Origin: Cynocephalus volans
Lineage: Eukaryota > Chordata > Mammalia > Dermoptera > Cynocephalidae
DNA length: 64,000 bases
Direction: 5' to 3'
NCBI RefSeq assembly: GCF_027409185.1
Contig: NC_084461.1
Coordinates: 157,290,001-157,354,000, forward strand
The position numbers and the translations under genes are program-made. Shown in pieces: positions 10,969 to 23,400 of this stretch (position 1 is its first letter; each line of letters begins with the position of its first letter). The notes beneath the pieces were generated by a model. The model searched no databases. It was not told where the DNA came from and saw nothing but the letters and a program-made list of their open reading frames with translations.

Positions 10969-13900
10969 GTGAGTCCGGGGGCCTTTGGCGCAGGAAGCCC
11001 CTAGCTCTGCTCGCAGGCAGCGGCGGAAGCGCCGGGCGGGACAGCGGACCGGCCCGCGGGTCTACGGTCACGCCCCCTAGCGCCCGGCCCGCCTCCTTGC
11101 GTGATGCGCTGGGGACTCCTGGACTCATGCTGTCTAACAGGCACCCCCGCGCTCAAGGCCTGGGTTTTTTTTCTCCCATTCTTTCTTATCCACCGGAGCG
11201 CAGCTTTTCCCAAACTCGAGACTGTAATGCCTATTCACGTTCTCTCAGATACCGCAGAACCGTCCTTGCCAGACCCGTAGCCGAGCCAAGTACCCCTCCC
11301 ATTTCTCCCTGACTCCCCAACGTCGCTGTCTCCAGATTCTCCACCCGTGTCTCTCGACTAGTTTCTTCTCTCAAGCCCTGCACTTCCTAGGGCTCTGGAA
11401 GGCCTTCTCCTTACCTCCATGTTCCTGCAGGCCTTGGTGTCTGAGCCCCAGCTTACCCTTGTTCCTAGGTGTCTGCCCTGTACTTGCTTAGGATCCTTAT
11501 TCTAAGGGCGAGAAGCCGGAGAAACTGGCCTGGGTATTCTTTGGCTCCAGCTTCTCTGTATCCCACACTTGAGCTGAAGTTGTAGAAGGCCACATCAGGG
11601 AGCATTTCTGCCCTGAAGCTTTCCAGCTTGCTCTGCATTTGACTTGAGACTGGATGAGATGGGAGATAGAGGAGGATGGAAAGAGCTGGTGTGACCTGGT
11701 TGTGTGACTCCCTTCACTGTCCTTTGCAGAGATAGCTACTTACCGCTAACCCAGATGCACAAGAACTGTATCTGGGCTTCTGTGCTAATCCTGTCAGGTA
11801 TCTGCAGGGAAATCAGATCTCTCTAATGGTTTGTTTGCTTGCTGAGCAGACTAATCTTGGAAAGTTTCGTATGTTGTTTGTGAACTGACTGCCCTAGATA
11901 AAATTGAATTTTTTTTTTTTTTTTTTTTTTGTCTTTTTCGTGACCAGTACTCAGCCAGTGAGTGCACCGGCCATTCCTATATAGGATCCGAACCCGCAGC
12001 AGGAGCGTCGCCGCGCTCCCAGCGCCGCACTCTCCCGAGTGCGCCACGGGCTTGGCCCTAAAATTGAATTTTTCATCACATACAAGGAAGATAAGTTTAA
12101 GTGAGGGTAGTACACAGACTTGTATCCTGGTGTAAACTCCAGTTTAAAAACAAGTCTAGCCTGACTCCTAAATTAGTATATATACTGTTTCTGAGCCCCT
12201 ATCTCTCTTGTACTTTCAAGCTTCTTTGGCACATAGTTGCACTCACCCACCCCACCCACCCTCATTTTCTTTTCATTAACTTGACGTTCACTGATGCCTC
12301 GAACTGGCTGGGCATTAGAGGTACGCAGATGAGGAAGATACTGTCCTTGCCCTGGAGGAGCTTGCAGTCTTGCCTAGGAAACAGACACCAAAACAGTTCC
12401 AGTACAGTGTAAGGGATGGAGTGAAAAGGAATGTCTAAGAGTTGGAAGTGCTCAAAAAGGAAATGGCCTTGGGCCAGCCCATGGCTCACTTGGGAGAGTG
12501 TGGTGCTCATAGCACCAAGGCCACGGGTTCGAATACCTGTATAAGGATGGCTGGTTGACTCACTGAAGAACGTGGTGCTGACAACACCAAGTTAAGGGTT
12601 GGGGGCTGAGCCTGTGGCGCACTCGGGAGGGTGCGGCGCTGGGAGCGCGGCGACGCTCCCAGCGGCCGCGGGTTCGGATCCTATATAGGAATGGCCAGTG
12701 CACTCACTGGCTGAGTGCCGGTCACGAAAAAGAAAAAAAAAAAAAAAAAAAGGGTTGGGATCCCCTAACCAGTCATCTTTAAAAAAAAAAAAAAAAGGAA
12801 ATAGCCTTTAATTTGGTGGGACAAGGAAAGTATGCCCTGGACCTTGAAGCAGAGAGCACAGAAGCTGTGCTCTGAAAAGTGGTTTGCTTATGTACGTATG
12901 AATATACATTGTCACTGTTATGACCCAGCTCATTTCCCTGTTCTCACTTCTCCCATATTTATATGATGTCTAGGAAGATATCTGCAGCACTAAGTTCTAC
13001 TCACCCTTTTTTTATTCCTGTTAGCACCTTCATTGAGTTATAATTTATATACGATAAAATTCATCCATTATAAGAGTACCACTCAATGATTTCTAGTAAA
13101 AGTTTAGAGTTGTGTAGCCATAGCCACAATCCAGTTTTAGAACATTTTCATTACCCAGATTAGTTCCTCTGAGCTGCTTTACGTTAAATCCCCACTCCAA
13201 CCTCCTGCTCTAGGCAACCACTGATCTGTTTTCTGACTATAAATTTACCTTTTCTGGACATTTCATGTAAATAGAATCATAGAATATGTAGTCTTTTGAG
13301 CTTAGCTGCTCTCTCATTATGTTTTTGAGATTCAACTTCATTCCTTTTTATCACTGAATAGAACTCCATTGTATGGACATACCGCATTTTGTTTATCCAT
13401 TTGTTAGTTGTAGACATTTGGATTGTTTCCAGTTTGCAGCTCTTATGAGTAGTGCTGCTATGAACATTTGTGCTCAAAGTTTTGTATGGACATATATTTT
13501 ATTTCTCTTGAGTATGTCCCTAGGAGCAGAACTGCTGGGGAACTGCCAAACTTTTCCAAAATGGCTTCACCATTTACATTTCTACCATCAACATATGAGT
13601 GTTTCAATTTTGCTGTATCCTTGCCAACACTTGTTATTTTCTTGACTTGTTTGATTATTGCCATTCTAGTGGGTGTGTATTGATATCTCATTGCGGTTTC
13701 CTAAAGACTATTGATGTTGAGCATGTTTTCATGTGCTTATTACCCATTCGTATATCTTCTTTGGTGAAATATCTATTCACATCTTTTGCCCATTTTCTTT
13801 TCTTTTTTTTTTTTTTTTTTTTGCCCATTTTCTAATTTGATTGTTTGTCTTTTACTTACTGAGTTTTAAGTGTTGTTTATATATTCTAGATACAAGTCCT

Positions 13901-16900
13901 TTAGTAGAAATACGATTTTCAGATATTTTCTCGCTGTGACTTGTCTTTTCATTTTCAAAACAGTGCCTTTTGAAGCACAAAAGTTTTAATGAAATCCAAT
14001 TTATCAATTTTTCTTCTATGGATTGGGCTTTTAGTGTCATATCTAAGAACTCTTTATCCTAACCCAGGATTACAGAGATTCTCTCTTGTGGTGCCTTCTA
14101 GAAGTTTTATAGATTAGCTTTTACATTTAGGTATGTGAACCATTTTGAGTTAATATTTTAATGTATGGAAGTTGGAAAGACTATCCTTTCACTATTTCAC
14201 TATTGAATTGTCTTTTTTTGTTTTTTTTTTCCCTCGGCAGCTGGCTCGTGGAGGGATCCAAACCCTTGACCTAGTTGTTATCAACACTGTGTTCTAACCA
14301 ACTGAGCTAACCAGCCTTGAACAGTCTTTGATACTTGTGTTGAAGACAATTGGGATTGGGCAGTTAGCTTAGTTGGTTAGAGCACCACCAAAAAAATCAA
14401 CTGACCATAAATTTACGGATTTGTTTCTGGACTTTCAATTCTGTTCCATTGATTTATATGCTTGTCCTTAAGCCAATACCATACTATTTTGTTACTGTGA
14501 CTTTATATAAAGTTTTAAAACCTGGCAGTTTTAAAGTGTAAGTCTTTCAACTATGTTCTTTTTCCAAATTGTTTTGGCCATCCTCTTACATTCTTTTCAT
14601 TTCCTTATAAATTTTAGAATCAGCTTGTCCGTTTCTATTTTTTAAAAAACCTGCTAGTGCTTAGAGCAAGGTGTTGATAACACCAAGGTCAAGGGTTGGG
14701 ATCTCCTTACTAGCCAGTTACCAAAAAAACCCACTAGGATTTTGATAGCAATTGCATTGAATTTATAGATCAATTTTGGGAGAACTGCCATCAAAACAAT
14801 ATTGAATCGTCCTATCTCTGAGTATTGAATTGTCTATTTATTTAGATCTTTAATTTTTCTCAGCAGTGTTTTGTAGTTTCCTTTGTAGTTATCAAAAGAG
14901 ATTAAAATGTACATACGGTACTAAACTTCCAGTATTACTTTGAATAGAAGTGATAAGAACTGACATTCTACCTCAGGGGAAAAGCATTCTGTCCTTCACC
15001 ATTGAATATTATGTTAACTCTAGATTTTTCATAGATGCCTTATCAGGTTGAGGAAGTTCCCTTTTTCCTAGCTTTGAGAACTTTTATAATGAATGGGTGT
15101 TGGATTTTATCAGATGCTTTATCTGCATCTAGTGAGGTCATCATATAGTTGTCCTTTATTCTCTCAATGTGGTGTATTACATTAGTTAATTTCCAGATCT
15201 TAAGCCAACTTTGCATTTTCCCATTTAATCACGGCATATATCCTTTTATATGTTGCTAGATTTGGTTTCTAATACTTTTTAAGACTTTTGTTTCTATGTT
15301 CACAAGAGATATTAGTCTGTAGTTTTCTTTTTTGTAATGTCTTTGCCTGGCCTCATAGAATGAATTTGGAAGTGTTCCCTTCTCATCTACTTTCTGAAAG
15401 AGTTTGTGAAGGATTAATATTAATTCTTCTTAAAATATTTTGTAGAAGTCACCAGTAAAGCTACCTGGGCCTGGGTTTTTCTTTGTGGGAAGATGTTTAA
15501 TTATAGATTCAATTTCTTTAAGTATACTCAGATTTTTCAATTTCTTCTTGAGTCAGTTTTAGTCATTCATGTCTTTCAGGAATTTGTTCATTTCATCTAA
15601 ATTTCTGATTTATTGGCATAAAATTGTTCATAACATTCCCTTATAATCCTCTATATTTCTGTGGGGTTGGTAATGATGTGCCCTCTTCAATTCCTGATTT
15701 GGGTAACTTGTATCTTCCCTGATTATTTTCCTGGTTAGTCTAGCTAAAGATTTGTCAGTTTTGTTGCATTTTTGTAGTTTCTAAGGTAGAAGCTTATGTT
15801 GCTGATTTGAGACCATTCTTTTCTGATATAGATGTTTAAAATTACAAATTTCTTTCTTAAGCACTGTTTTCACTGCATCCTATAAATTCTCTTTTGCTGT
15901 GTTTTCATTTAAATTAGTTCAAAATAATTTCTAATTTCCCTTGTAGTTTCTTCTTTAATCCGTGTTACTCAATTTGCAAATTTGTGGGGATTTCCTAGAT
16001 TTTTTCCCATTGTGGATTTCTAATTAAATTTCATTATGTTTAAAGAACATACTTGGTATGACTTTAGTCTTTTTAATGTAGTGAGACTGGCATATGTTCT
16101 GTCCTGTGATATCCTAGAGAATGTTCATGTGTGCTAGAAAACTATATTCTCCAGTTGGTGGAGCATTCTGTATATGTCAGCTGAATCAAGTTGGTTGATA
16201 TTGTTATTATAGACTCTTACTGTTTTTCTAACTAGTTGTTCTATAAATTATTGAAAGTGAGGTATTGAAATCTCCAACTATTATTGCTGGTTTGTCTTTT
16301 TTTCTTTTAAATTCTATCAGTTTTTTCTTTATACATTTTGAGGCTCTGTTGCACATTTATAATTTTTATATCTTCCTGATGTATTGACCTTTTTATTATT
16401 ATGACATGTTCTTCTTTGCCTCTAATAATCTTACATGTACTAAATTCTATTTTGTCTGATAGTAATATAGCTATTCTAGCTCTTTTATGATTATTCTTTT
16501 TCAGTTTTTTTATTCTGATCTTATTTGTGTCTTTTTTTTTTTTAAAAGATGACCGGTAAGGGGATCTTAACCCTTGACTTGGTGTTGTCAGCACCACGCT
16601 CTCCCAAGTGAGCGAACCAGTCATCCCTGTATGGGATCCAAACCCATGGCCTTGGTGTTATCAGCACCACACTCTCCCAAGTGAGCCACAGGCTGGCCCT
16701 TATTTGTGTCTTTGAATCTAAGGTATATCTGTTATAAATAGCATGTAGTAGGATCTTGCATTTTTATCCAGTCTGACAGTCCTTTTTAGTGGACTATTTA
16801 GAATGTTCACATTTAGGGCCGGCCTGTGGCTCACTTGGGAGAGTGTGGTGCTAATAACGCCAAAGCCACAGGTTTGGATCCCTATGTAGGGATGGCCAGT

Positions 16901-19900
16901 TAGTTCACTTGGGAAAGCATGGTGCTGACCACGCCAAGTCAAGGGTTAAGATCCCCTTACTGGTCATCTTTAAAAAAAAAAAAAAAAAAAAAAAAAGAAC
17001 GTTCATATTTAATTTAATTATGGATATTGATGTGAAAATTACATTTTCCATTTTGCTATTTATCTCCTTTCTGTTTTGTTCTTCTCTTCTTCCTTTCTGA
17101 CTTCTTTTGTGTTAAGTATTTTTAGTGTACCTTGCTAATTCCTCTGTTAATTTTTTTTTCAAAATTTTCTCAATTTTTTCTTTCTTTTTTTTAGTTTCTT
17201 AGTGGTGCTTTAGGGATTACAGTATGCACCTCAACTCATCACAGTCTACTTCAAATTAATACTAACTTAGTTCTGGTAAATAAAACATTTTTTTTTCTGT
17301 AGTATAGCTTTATTCCCTCCCCCCTCCTTTGTGCTATTTTTATCATATTACATCTCTGAATGTTATAAACCTAGTGATGCAGTCTTTATGTATTATTGTC
17401 TTTTAAAGAAGTTAAGAGAAGAAATGTGAAAAAATATATATTCATAGAGTCTTTTACATTAACCCAGATATTTACCATTTCTGGTGTTCTTTATTTCTTA
17501 CTCTGGATTCCGGTTGCCATTTGGTGTCACTTCCTTTCAACCTGAAGGGATTTCTTTCGTATTTCTTGCACGGTAGACCAGCTAACAATGAATTCTCTTA
17601 GTCTTTCTGGGAATGTCTTTATTCAGCCTTCAATCTTTTTTGTTTTGTTTCATATTGTTTTGTTTTTGGCAGCTGGCCAATATAGGGATCCAACCCTTGA
17701 TCAACACCATGCTCTAAGCATGCCTTCATTCTTGTTATGTTTTGTTTTGTTTTTAATAATAGCTTCATTGATATAAATTTTACATGCTATAAAATTCATC
17801 TGTTTTAAATTTGCAATTCAATGGCTTTTAGTATATTCACAGAGTTGTGCAACCATCACCACTGTCTAATTTCAGAACATTTTTATCACCCCAGAAAGAA
17901 ACTCCTACCCAGAAGCGGTCATCCCTGGCAACTATTTATCTTCTTTTTATCTCTCTGGATTTGCCTATTGTGGACATTTCATGTAAACAGAATTGTGTAA
18001 AATGTGGCCTTTTGTGACTGACTTCTTTTACTTAGCATGTTTAAAGAATAGTTTTGCTGGATGTAGAGTTCTTGGTTGACAGTTTTGTTCTTTTTCATCA
18101 CTTTGAATATGTTATTACACTGCCTTCTAGCCTTCATTTTTTCAAATGAGAAGTTAAGCATTAATTGAATTATTCCACTGTTCATGAGTCATTTTTTTCT
18201 TGCTGTTTTCAAGATTTTGTCATTGTCTTTCAGCAGTTTGACTATGATGTGCCTAGGTGCCTAGGTTAGACTTCTTAGTATTTATCCTACTTTTGGTTAC
18301 TTGAGATTTTTGGATGTGTAAATTAATGTTTTTCATCAATATGGGGAGTTTTCAGACATTATGCCTTCAGTTTTTGTTTCTGCCCCATCTCTCTCTTTTC
18401 TCCTTCTGGTATTCTTCTTACACAAATGTTGGTAGGCTTGATGTTTTCTCATTATCTATGAAGCTCTGTTTATTATTCTTCAATTTTTTTTTCTCTTTGT
18501 TCTTCTATTGATCTATCTTCGAGTTCACTGATTCTTTTGCCATTTTGAACCTGCTAGAGATTTATTGTACTTTCAACTCTAGAATTTCCATTTGATTCTG
18601 TTTTATACATATTCTAAGTAAGAAACTTCTTAGTACCACATCATCAGTGCCCTTACATTTGCTTTCTTCATGCCTTTTTCGTTGGATAAAAATTTGAGAT
18701 TCTTGAGATCATCAGCAATATGGGTTTATAAAAGAGAAGTATCAAGGCTAAGTGGCCTTAATGGGGCTGTCTGCTTTATTCTTGTAGGCCACCCTGAACA
18801 TTAGACTATGCTGCCTAACCATTTTTACCCATGGGTAGATCATATTCAGCCTCCCTTTCCTAGGTCCTTTTGTTATTTGCCTCAGCCTCAGATTGTCATG
18901 CCATTATGGAACTCATACCTTGGGTGAGATTTTACTCCCTCTTCAAAAAGATAAGGTTTGGGCCGGCCCGTGGCTCACTCGGTAGAGTGCGGTGCTGATA
19001 ACACCAAGGCCCCGGGTTCAGATCCCATATACGGATGGCCAGTTCGCTCACTGGCTGAGTGTGGTGCTGACAACACCAAGTCAAGGGTTAAGATACCCTT
19101 ACCGGTCATCTTTAATTAAAAAAAAAAAAGATAAGGTTTTGTTCTCCATGCCCAAAAGTTAAACACAGGTTAATACTGTGTTTTCTACAGCGTGAAACTT
19201 GTGTAATAGGTGATTTTAGGTGTTTCCAAGTCAGATCAAGAACAGTGAGAACAGGGCCGGCCCTGCGGCGCACTCAGGAGAGTGCGGTGCTTGGGAGTGC
19301 CGCCGCGCTTGGGAGTGCCGCGGCGCTCCCACCGCGGGTTCGGATCCTATATAGGGATGGCCGGTTCGCTCACTGGCTGAGCGCGGTGCGGGCGACACCA
19401 AGCCAAGGGTTGCGATCCCCTTACCGGTCACAAAAAAGACAAAAAAAAAGAACAGTGAGAACATTATTCCCTTTTCAAGTCTTTCAATTGTTCTGATTCT
19501 ATCTGGGAAGAAGTCTTAGTTGGATACTACTATGTCTTAAAACCTCTCTTCAGATTTGCTGCTCTCATTCTTAGGGAGTGCTCCAAGCCTCTGTCACCAA
19601 TATCTGGCTAGAATTATTTTATTTTTATTGTATTTATTTTTGCTGGTATCTGCTTAAATTTGTGATCTAAAGATTCCTTTCTACAAGAAGTTACTTAGGG
19701 TTGGCTGGTTAGTTCATTTGGTTAGAGTTTGGTGCCATAACACGAAGGTCATGGATTCAGATCTCCATACTGGCCAGCCACCCAAAAAAAAGAATAAAAT
19801 AAGTTACTGAGTAAAGAAAGTTGGTATACATAAAGTACTAGCATAGCTGGTGTGAGAACATAGCATGAGTCGTGACAGCAGGAGGTGAGGGGTGACTGAG

Positions 19901-20402
19901 GTCTGCTGCTGTCCTAGTATGGCATTCCTTTACTCAGTGTCTATGTTTGAGGCAGGGTTCAAGGACAGTGCTGTTGAGGTAGTATTTGTCAACTCAAAGA
20001 TTTTTTTATTTTCCCCTCTGTAGTGGAGCACATGATCCAGAAGAACCAGTGTCTCTTCACCGACACCCAGTGTAAGGTTTGCTGCGCCTTGCTCATTTCT
20101 GAGTCCCAGAAGCTGGCACATTACCAGGTATGCCATTGTAACTTTAGAATTGCTTTACTTTTCAGACCCAGTGTCAAGCCCCCACTTCTCCCGGGCTTGC
20201 ACAGTGAAGTGTAATTCCCTCTTAGCTGCCGAAATGTTGCCTCCATGCGTGTTGGCTTGTGACTTGAAGATTGACTTAATTTCTCTTGCTGATAACACCA
20301 AGGCCACGGGTTCGGATCCCATATAGGGATGGCCGGTTAGCTCACTGGGTGAGCGTGGTGCTGACAACACCAAATCAAGGGTTAAGATCCCCTTACCGGT
20401 CA

Positions 20403-20435
<33 letters not shown>

Positions 20436-23400
20436 CGGGAGAGTGTGGTGCTGACTTAATTTCTCTGAGTCTCATCTGTCCTATCCAGATCAGGATCATG
20501 TGTATATCTTCCCTTGCAGTTTGGTATAGTAGAAATTATGAGCTTTGTCTTTAAATGAGTTTGAATCACAACTCTGCTACTCACCTTGGTCAAGAAACAT
20601 CACTGTCTTCAGCCTCAGTGTCCTCATCTATAAAATAGAGATGATCTCATAGATTGTTGTGAAGATTAAATCTGATATCATATAAAGTACCTCGCACTCA
20701 ATAAACTAAGTTTCTTCCCCCACCCTCTCCTCTTCACAAATTTTTGCGAGGATGAATCAGATGAAAATCTAGTAAGTGTTTTAGAGCGCCTTAGATATGA
20801 AACGGCATTTGACTATCTTTGATCTTTTTCCTGGGTTCTTGCAGAGCAAAAAACATGCCAACAAAGTGAAGAGATACCTAGTAATCCATGGAATGGAGAC
20901 ATTAAAAGGGGAAATGAAGAAGCTAGACTCAGATCAGGTAATACAGCTGCCACGTTGAGACTGTTTGCTTCCTGATGAAGCCAGCAGGCAGTTTGGCTTC
21001 AAATCCCACCCCTGTTGTGTGACCTGGGCAAATCTTGTTACTTCTCTGAACCTTGATTTCTTCCTCTATAAAAATGAGGATGCTGTCACTACCTTTCAGG
21101 ATTTTTCAAACTAAAATGAGGGAAGGTTTATAAAAAGCATCCAGCACAGAGCCTGGCACATAGTAGGGACTCAGTAAAAGTAGCCATTGTTATGCATTAC
21201 CGCCCAGTGGTTTGTTGGAGCAGGAAAAGAAGGTGCCCATTCCTAGGAGAAAGTAGAAGGAAGCCAGTCTGCTTGCTTTCTTGAGAACCAGGGAAAAGAC
21301 TTGAATGTTTTGAATACATAAGTAGAAGAAACACCTTTCCAAATGACTGTTCTGATTGAGAGGTAATTGTATTTGCTTTTTGTCTCAGAAATACTGTGAG
21401 AATTATGCTGAAATAACCGCCAGTACCTCAGAAGTACCATTATTTTTGTTCTGTAGGAGGCTATGCAAACATCATGGGATGAGAAGTCAACAGACTAGGA
21501 CCCAGTCCTGGCTCTGCAACTTACTGGTTGGGTGACTTTGGGCAAGTCACTTAATCTCTCTGAACTTCACCCATAGAGTAGAGATAAATCCTACTTCTTA
21601 AAGGTATTGTAAAGTGAAATTCCCGTTCCTAGTAGATGCTCGATAAATAAGAGTTTACTCTGCAAACTGCTGCCTCCTATTATAGTGGTCATGGGTTTAA
21701 AAGGGCCTTGCTTGTCCCTTCTCAAAACTCACTGGACTCTTCCAGACCCCTGTTCCACTGCTTATGATTTACAAGTCAGGAAGACAAGATTGACTCTGTG
21801 ACCCTGGGCAAGTAATTTCACCTATCTGCACCTTGGTTTCTCATACTCTCAGGGTGGCTCAGTAGTTCAGATGAGATCACAGTACACCTTATTCCCCAAC
21901 CCACCCTGCTGCCAAAGAAATACCAAGCCCAAAATATCAGTAGTGCCAAGCTTGAGAAATGTTGAATGAATACTCTATTCAGAGATCAGACTTTCTCAGA
22001 GAGAGTTTAGGAACCTTTAATATAGGCTTGAAACGTGTCATTTTCTAACCTAATCATAATCAGCAAATAAAACCCAATGATCTGCTTGTTCGGTAGATCC
22101 TGAGCATCTACTGTGTGCCAGACTCCAGCTGGGTGCGAGGGATAAGAAACAAAAATGAGTCAGATAGTCCGTGCCCAAACGTTGTGCCCAAAAGTCTCCT
22201 AAGCTATGACACTGTCAGTTTAGGGTGGCAAGTGGTATGACTGAGGTGTGTTTAATGCTCTCTGGGAGTACAGAAGAGGAACAAGTTTCATTCTTCCTGT
22301 AATACACACACAGAGAGGGTTGATAATTGTTTGCTGAATTATTTTCTAAGTAAAAGTGTCCCAGAAGAGCTGATATTTAAACTGGGCCTTGAAGCCTAAG
22401 CAGACATAATGCCAGGCAGGAAAGGAAGGAGGAGCATTCTAGACAGCAGGAATGGCCCAAGCAAAGCAAGGAAGCAACAGAAAATAAAGTGGGGAATGGC
22501 GAGTAGAGACTGAGACTGAGTAGCTGGAGAAGAATCCAGAAAGGTAGGTTGGGGTTAACGTGTGAAGGGGACTTTAAATGCCCATTCTCCTATGGGCAGT
22601 GGGGAACCATTGAAGATTTTCTGGCCGGGCAGTGGCATGATCAGACCTGTGTTCTTTCTCCCAACCAGAAGAGCAGCAGAAGCAAAGACAAGAACCAGTG
22701 CTGCCCCATCTGTAACATGACCTTTTCCTCCCCTGTTGTGGCCCAGTCGCACTACCTGGGGAAGACCCACGCAAAGAACTTAAAGCTGAAGCAGCAATCC
22801 ACTAAGGTGGAAGGTACTGGTTTTCCTGAGTAGAGCTATATCAGGACCCCTCCCGTCCTCAGGGCACCATTGCCAGATGCTCCTAGAAATGCTCACTTGG
22901 GCCACAGACTTGGAGAGGTTGAATTGCTTTTGAGAGCCCTTAAAAATGTCAAAGTAGACTCAGCTTCACTGAAATGCAACTCCAGACTTGTGCTCACCTA
23001 ACCTTCCTTTCTTTGGTTATATCAATTTTTCTCTAGAGGCTTCTTAGCCTAAGCTTTTGTATTAACTAATAATTGTAACTCAAGAGTGCCAAAGTCCTCC
23101 AGGCCACACATACTATGAGAACATTCTATCTCCTACCTCTCCCTTAAATTCTATCTCCTACCTCTCCCTTAAATTTTTCCCTCCCAGCATGAACCTGCCC
23201 TTATTACTATGTATTCCAAGTTGAAAACTACATCCTTGTCTCTTTCACATGCTCAGGTTATGCCCTGCTCACTTTAATCCTCAAAAGCTGTCTACTCAAG
23301 ACAGGGACTTGCCTGTCAAAGCTGAATACTTCATTGCTGCCACCACTGCCCAGCGAGCTGTTTGCAGCTACCATGAATTCATTCCCAGTGCTGTGACTTC

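Larger units (their letters stand above)
10480..11110. promoter_or_regulatory. CpG-island promoter of ZNF346, probably shared with UIMC1
   Basis: This GC- and CpG-rich block in an AT-rich, CpG-poor region covers the ZNF346 start and first coding exon. There is no TATA box. Two elements resembling the bidirectional-promoter motif TCTCGCGAGA occur: CTCGCGAGA at 10697-10705 and TCTCGCGA at 10738-10745. In other mammals UIMC1 is transcribed from the opposite strand starting next to ZNF346, so I infer a divergent promoter; no UIMC1 exon could be confirmed here. Confidence 0.75.
13015..18700 (-). repeat. Large antisense L1 cluster
   Basis: The plus strand is the complement of old L1s. One 3' end is at about 13015-13300, followed by ORF2-complement blocks such as TTGCCAACACTTGTTATTTT (about 13621) and TTGTCTTTTACTTACTGAG. 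A second L1 3' end is at 17740-18030, and 18050-18620 resembles an L1 5'/ORF1 region. Six SINE pieces interrupt it. No reading frame is intact. Confidence 0.75.
10969..20023 (+). other. ZNF346 intron 1
   Basis: About 9 kb. After the CpG island (to about 11.1 kb) it is mostly repeats: SINEs at 11.9, 12.5, 14.2-14.7, 16.5-17.0, 17.7 and 19.0-19.8 kb, and a large antisense L1 cluster at 13.0-18.7 kb. No other exon was seen. Confidence 0.85.

Noticed and set aside
10417-11312. Open frames other than ZNF346 exon 1 in the 10.4-11.3 kb CpG island
   Set aside because: Low-complexity, GC-driven, no homology. The conserved frame is the one starting at 10794.
6540-18700. Scattered ORFs of 60-140 codons in the L1 regions
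   Set aside because: They are complements of decayed L1 or cross SINEs; no conserved domain.
23124-23173. Possible CRISPR-like or regulatory direct repeat
   Set aside because: Only two adjoining copies without spacers in a mammalian intron; a simple tandem duplication.
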